Assembly: GCA_963663615.1 (NCBI GenBank)
Contig: OY760517.1
Location: 3,162,001 to 3,226,000, forward strand
Reading direction: 5' to 3'
DNA: 64,000 bases
Origin: G963663615 sp963663615
GTDB lineage: Bacteria > Bacteroidota > Ignavibacteria > Ignavibacteriales > Melioribacteraceae
Below are positions 60,127 through 64,000 of this stretch, one piece after another. A program made the translations under genes and the position numbers. Under the pieces are notes generated by a model, which had not been told where the DNA came from, did not search any database, and was given only the letters and a program-made list of their open reading frames with translations. Every line of letters begins with the position of its first letter. The stretch's first letter is position 1.

Positions 60127-62148
60127 TTAAGCTTGAACACCGCCGGTAAGTTTGGCAACATCTTTCAGTATTTTTTCAGTAGCCAACTCAAAAGTACATT
60201 TATGAATAAGTTCATCGCCAATAGTAACTGAAGGACCTCTGTCACAACTTTCCATACAGAATGTTGCTTTAACGTTAACAGCGTCTTTAAAATCCTTTTC
60301 GTCAATAAATCTTATCAAACGGTGTAAAAGATTTTGTGAACCTTTCACATAACAGCCGGTTCCCACACAAACGCTTATTTCCAATTTTTGAGAATTTGAA
60401 CCGTTAATAACATCGAATCCGCTTTCAAATATACGTTTTCGATTACTGTAGCTTGTATGAAGCAATTTATGTGCCACATCGCTACCCGGTTCTTTAAGAT
60501 GGTTATCGTAAACTTCCTTGATGTAAGGATTTTCCTGTGATTTATGTAACTGAAGCATTTTGTCGCAATCGTACAAACCTTTCGCACGTTTGCCTCTGGT
60601 TTTTTCATCGTACTGTACTGGCTGACCAGCACCGCCAACACAACCACCAGGACAAGCCATAACTTCAATTAGTGCATAATCTGATTTACCGGCTTTAACT
60701 TTTTCGGCAACAGTTTTTGCATTTTTCAATCCGTGAACGATAGCAATTTTAACAGTTTCACCGTTAAGTTCAACCGCATACTCTTTAATACCTTCATTAC
60801 CTCTTATATCAACAAAATCAGGATTATCAAGTTTTTTATCAGTAACTTTTTCGTAAACATATCTTAGTACAGCTTCGCTAACGCCACCGGTGCTACCAAA
60901 AATTACACCTGCACCTGTTTTGAAACCAAGTGGCAAATCAAGAGATTCGGGGGCAAGATTAGGTAAACTCAAACCTGCTTCCTTAATCATTTTTGCAAGT
61001 TCGGTAGTGGTAAGTACGTAATCAACATCTTTTATATTTCCGTGAGTAAATTCGGGACGGTTAGCTTCAACTTTTTTAGCTGTACAAGGCATAATAGAAA
61101 CAATGGTAATATCTTTTGCTTTAGCCTTCAGCTGTCCCGGTAATATTTCCTTGGCAAGTGAACCGAACATCTGCTGGGGAGATTTGCAGGATGATAAATT
61201 CCCCAACAATTCCGGATAATACTGCTCGGCATACTTAACCCATCCGGGACAGCATGAAGTAAATAGCGGGAGATTGCTATTTGATTCTTTTCTGTGCAAG
61301 AATTCATTCGCTTCCTCAAGCACTGTTAAATCGGCAGCAAATGAAGTATCATATACTTTATCGAACCCAAGAAGTTTTAGTGCAGAAACTATTTGACCGG
61401 TCATAGTCTGACCTGGCTCAAGTCCGAATAATTCACCAATTGCAACACGTACAGCAGGAGCAATTTGTGCAACTACAATTTTTTCATCGTTTTCAATTTC
61501 TTTCCAAACCTGCTCTGTATTGCTTTTTGGTACAATTGCCCCAGTAGGACAAACACGTGCACACTGACCGCAATCAACACACTCAACATCAGCAAGGTTT
61601 TTGTTAAAGGCTGGAACAACCATTACTTCCGAACCGCGGTTACTAAAATCGATAGCACCAATACCTTGAATTTCGTCACAAGCCCTAACGCAATCACCAC
61701 ACAATATACATTTGTTTGGGTCGCGGGTAAGTGCATCCGAGGAAAGGTCAAGAGGTATTATCTTATCGGTTTTCTTTAGTCTAACTTCACCAACTCCAAG
61801 CTCGGCAGAAAGTTCCTGCAACTTGCAGTTAAGCGACTTGCTGCATGAAGTACAATCCTTTGCATGATTTGCAAGGAGCAGCTCCATAGTCATTTTTCTT
61901 ACATCTCGAAGTTCGGTTGTATGAGTTTTTACTTTCATGCCTGCTTCAGGTTTAATTGAGCAGGAAGACATAATACCACGTCCGGCAATATCAACAATAC
62001 ATAAGCGGCAGGCACCATAAACACTTAGTTCGGAGTGATAGCAAAATGTTGGTAAATTAATACCAGCTTTTCTTATCACCTCCAGAAGGTTTCTTTCATC
62101 GGCGAAACCAACCTCTTTACCATTTATAAATAAAGTTCTATTTTCCAT
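60127..62148 (-). CDS. hydA: [FeFe] hydrogenase catalytic subunit (bifurcating type)
   Basis: This 673-residue HydA/HndD-type enzyme has an N-terminal [2Fe-2S] domain (1-80) and a His-Cys cluster motif (HAKDCTSCSKSLNCKL). Two [4Fe-4S] motifs follow (CILCGDCVRACDE and CVDCGQCARVCPTG), then the H-cluster domain with all canonical loops: FTSCCPGWVKY, IMPCTAKKVEANR and EVMACPGGCVGGAGQP. A C-terminal thioredoxin-like [2Fe-2S] domain (about 590-665, CVGTGCYVKGS and CMESCDRGP) completes it. It produces or uses H2 with electrons from NAD(P)H and ferredoxin through the HydB subunit. It starts 2 bp after hydB. Confidence 0.94.
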   Translation of the reverse strand: MENRTLFINGKEVGFADERNLLEVIRKAGINLPTFCYHSELSVYGACRLCIVDIAGRGIMSSCSIKPEAGMKVKTHTTELRDVRKMTMELLLANHAKDCTSCSKSLNCKLQELSAELGVGEVRLKKTDKIIPLDLSSDALTRDPNKCILCGDCVRACDEIQGIGAIDFSNRGSEVMVVPAFNKNLADVECVDCGQCARVCPTGAIVPKSNTEQVWKEIENDEKIVVAQIAPAVRVAIGELFGLEPGQTMTGQIVSALKLLGFDKVYDTSFAADLTVLEEANEFLHRKESNSNLPLFTSCCPGWVKYAEQYYPELLGNLSSCKSPQQMFGSLAKEILPGQLKAKAKDITIVSIMPCTAKKVEANRPEFTHGNIKDVDYVLTTTELAKMIKEAGLSLPNLAPESLDLPLGFKTGAGVIFGSTGGVSEAVLRYVYEKVTDKKLDNPDFVDIRGNEGIKEYAVELNGETVKIAIVHGLKNAKTVAEKVKAGKSDYALIEVMACPGGCVGGAGQPVQYDEKTRGKRAKGLYDCDKMLQLHKSQENPYIKEVYDNHLKEPGSDVAHKLLHTSYSNRKRIFESGFDVINGSNSQKLEISVCVGTGCYVKGSQNLLHRLIRFIDEKDFKDAVNVKATFCMESCDRGPSVTIGDELIHKCTFELATEKILKDVAKLTGGVQA

Positions 62149-62150
62149 TT

Positions 62151-64000
62151 TTAAGCTCCGTATTCAATTGCATTTAATCTGCATGATTCAAGGCAGGCAC
62201 CACAGTTGATACATTTTTCCTGATCAATATGGTGTGGTTGTTTTCTATCGCCGGTAATAGCACCCACCGGACATTTTTTAATACAAAGACCGCAACCTTT
62301 ACAATTTTCTTCAATAATTACCGGTTTTAACAATGCCTTGCATTTTTTAGCCGGACATGTTTTATCTATTACATGAGCTTCATATTCATCTCTAAACTGG
62401 CGTAAAGTTGAAAGCACAGGGTTTGGAGCAGTTTTACCCAGACCGCAAAGCGAACCTTTTTGCACAGCTTTTGCCAAACCTTCCAGTAAATCAAGTGTAG
62501 TTTCGTCAGCATTACCTTCAATAATATCATCCAGCAAGGCAAGCATCTGTTTAGTACCTTCGCGGCACGGAACACATTTACCACAAGATTCATTTTGAGT
62601 AAACTGCATGAAGAAACGGGCAACCTCAACCATACAAGTTTGCTTGTTCATTACAACAAGTCCACCTGAACCAATCATTGCACCAATACTTTTAAGAGAA
62701 TCGAAATCAAGCGGGAGGTCAATATTTTCTTCGGTAAGGCAACCACCTGAAGGACCACCAATCTGAACTGCTTTAAAACCTTCATCGGTTATTTCGCCAT
62801 CTTCGTTGGTAACACCACCACCAATATTGTAAATAATTTCGCCAAGAGTTGTACCAAGAGGAACCTCAATTAAACCAGTATTTGCAACATGACCAGTAAG
62901 TGCAAAAGTTTTTGTTCCCGAAGAACCTACAGCACCGCGTGATTTGAAAGTTTCAACACCATCGCGAAGAATAAGAGGTACGGAAGCAAGAGTTTCAACG
63001 TTGTTAATTACGGTTGGTTTACCAAACAAGCCACTCTGTGCAGGGAAAGGTGGTTTTGGTTTAGGCATACCACGTTCGCCTTCAATAGAAGCAATTAGTG
63101 CAGTTTCCTCACCACACACAAAAGCACCCGCACCTTCCATTACATGAATTTTAAATGAATGGTGTGTACTAAAAATATTTTCACCAAGAATACCCATTTT
63201 CTCAGCTTCGGCAACAGCGTTTTTAACACGTTCAACAGCAAGCGGATATTCAAGACGCACATAAATATAACCTTCATCAGCACCAATGGCTTTGGCTGCA
63301 ATCATCATACCTTCAATAACAGCATGAGGGTTACCTTCCATTATACTTCTATCCATGAACGCACCCGGATCACCTTCGTCGCCATTGCATATCACATATT
63401 TTTTAACACTTGGTTCAATACGGGTAAACTCCCATTTTTTACCGGTTGGAAAACCACCGCCGCCTCTACCGCGAAGTCCTGATTCCATTACTATATTACA
63501 AACAGCAGTATCCTTTAATTCGGCAAAAGCTTTCCTGGCACCAGAGTAACCACCGTGCGATATATATTCGTTAATATCTTCAGGGTCTATTTTACCACAA
63601 TCTTTAAGAACGTAGCGATGTTGCTTGTTATAAAATGGTATTTCGTCAGTACCCTTACATTTTTTACCATTGGAAGGGTCTTTATAAAGTAATCTTTCAA
63701 CCACAACATTATTAACTAAGGTTTGGTCAACAATTTCTGCAACATCTTCCGGTGCAACCTTGCTGTAAAGAATACCATCGGGAGCAATTGTTACAAGCGG
63801 ACCCATCTGGCAAAAGCCCTGGCAACCACTTTTGGAGACATGGATACTATTATCGTATTCATGTTTAAATTCTATTTTAATTGTAGCCTCAAGACCGGCT
63901 TTAACAATTTCTTCTTCAAATTTTTTGAGTACCTTTCTTGATCCGTTAGCAACACAACCGGTACCGGCACAAACAACAATACGTCTGGAAATCCCTTTTG
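62151..64000 (-). CDS. hydB: NuoF-like hydrogenase subunit HydB (5' part outside window)
   Basis: The reading frame is open to the right edge, giving at least 616 residues; the ATG at 63806 is internal. The visible N-terminal part is a thioredoxin-like [2Fe-2S] domain (VCAGTGCVANGSRK and SGCQGFCQMGP). The NuoF core follows, with FMN/NADH-binding GLRGRGGGGFPTGKKWEF and CGEETALIASIEGERGMP, a [4Fe-4S] motif (CGKCVPCREGT) and a C-terminal double ferredoxin domain (CKGCGLCIKKCPVG and CINCGACLESC). It would oxidise or reduce NAD(P)(H) and exchange electrons with HydA. A NuoE-like hydC is expected just beyond the edge. Confidence 0.93.
   Translation of the reverse strand, partial: KGISRRIVVCAGTGCVANGSRKVLKKFEEEIVKAGLEATIKIEFKHEYDNSIHVSKSGCQGFCQMGPLVTIAPDGILYSKVAPEDVAEIVDQTLVNNVVVERLLYKDPSNGKKCKGTDEIPFYNKQHRYVLKDCGKIDPEDINEYISHGGYSGARKAFAELKDTAVCNIVMESGLRGRGGGGFPTGKKWEFTRIEPSVKKYVICNGDEGDPGAFMDRSIMEGNPHAVIEGMMIAAKAIGADEGYIYVRLEYPLAVERVKNAVAEAEKMGILGENIFSTHHSFKIHVMEGAGAFVCGEETALIASIEGERGMPKPKPPFPAQSGLFGKPTVINNVETLASVPLILRDGVETFKSRGAVGSSGTKTFALTGHVANTGLIEVPLGTTLGEIIYNIGGGVTNEDGEITDEGFKAVQIGGPSGGCLTEENIDLPLDFDSLKSIGAMIGSGGLVVMNKQTCMVEVARFFMQFTQNESCGKCVPCREGTKQMLALLDDIIEGNADETTLDLLEGLAKAVQKGSLCGLGKTAPNPVLSTLRQFRDEYEAHVIDKTCPAKKCKALLKPVIIEENCKGCGLCIKKCPVGAITGDRKQPHHIDQEKCINCGACLESCRLNAIEYGA

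Noticed and set aside
58313..62148. Duplication of the hydrogenase gene as a simple paralogue pair
   Set aside because: The two proteins differ in domain order, H-cluster loops and the PAS domain, so they are distinct functional classes rather than a recent duplication.

Overview
The window looks like chromosome from a low-GC member of the Ignavibacteria or a close relative (Bacteroidota/Chlorobi side of the FCB group). The reasons are three secreted proteins ending in a type IX secretion (T9SS) sorting domain with the motif NYPNPFNPxT, a fused LpxC-FabZ, beta-propeller sensor kinases, bacillithiol synthesis (BshA) and a bifurcating-type [FeFe] hydrogenase. This placement is an inference from gene content. 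No rRNA, tRNA, CRISPR array, insertion sequence or prophage was seen.

Positions 1-18587 are one long minus-strand run devoted mainly to the outer membrane. In transcription order: uppS, bamA, two OmpH/Skp chaperones, lpxD, lpxC-fabZ, lpxA, a LipM-like lipoyl enzyme, panB, a small propeller protein, the separate heptose kinase and adenylyltransferase (rfaE1, rfaE2), a TamB-like protein, rnr, and the start of a TolB-like protein. Genes overlap or are separated by a few bases, so they are probably co-transcribed. Together they cover lipid A synthesis, inner-core heptose supply and beta-barrel protein assembly.

Positions 18839-20224 (minus) hold a probable damage-inducible operon: lexA, a stand-alone WYL-like mini-protein and a protein resembling the PD-(D/E)XK nuclease fold, behind a promoter overlapped by repeated TAGTG/CACTA half-sites. 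Positions 20612-24763 (plus) hold a GlsB-like membrane protein, then a tight trio: an HD-domain protein fused to a Pycsar-effector-type membrane domain, SixA phosphatase and polyphosphate kinase. This trio is the most unusual signalling arrangement in the window.

Positions 24880-38867 mix secreted and envelope functions: a T9SS subtilase, a DPP-IV-type peptidase, an RfbD-like reductase, a PfkB kinase, bshA, rfbC, a MarR regulator, a TolB-like propeller with a T9SS cell-wall amidase, and a T9SS protein of unknown function. A decayed copy of the start of a downstream GNAT gene lies at about 37552-37677. Positions 39251-45565 carry that GNAT gene and a complete TolC/adaptor/RND efflux operon.

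Positions 45648-57062 carry a DUF1853 protein, an outer-membrane barrel, a Yip1 membrane protein, a HEAT-like secreted protein, an aldo/keto reductase, a Sel1-repeat protein, an RsbU-like phosphatase, and a propeller histidine kinase with its NarL-type regulator. Positions 57161-64000 (minus) carry a hydrogenase operon: HydB (cut by the window edge), HydA, a PAS-containing sensory hydrogenase (HydS type) and a SpoIIE-type phosphatase. This suggests that H2 or redox state is read out through protein dephosphorylation.
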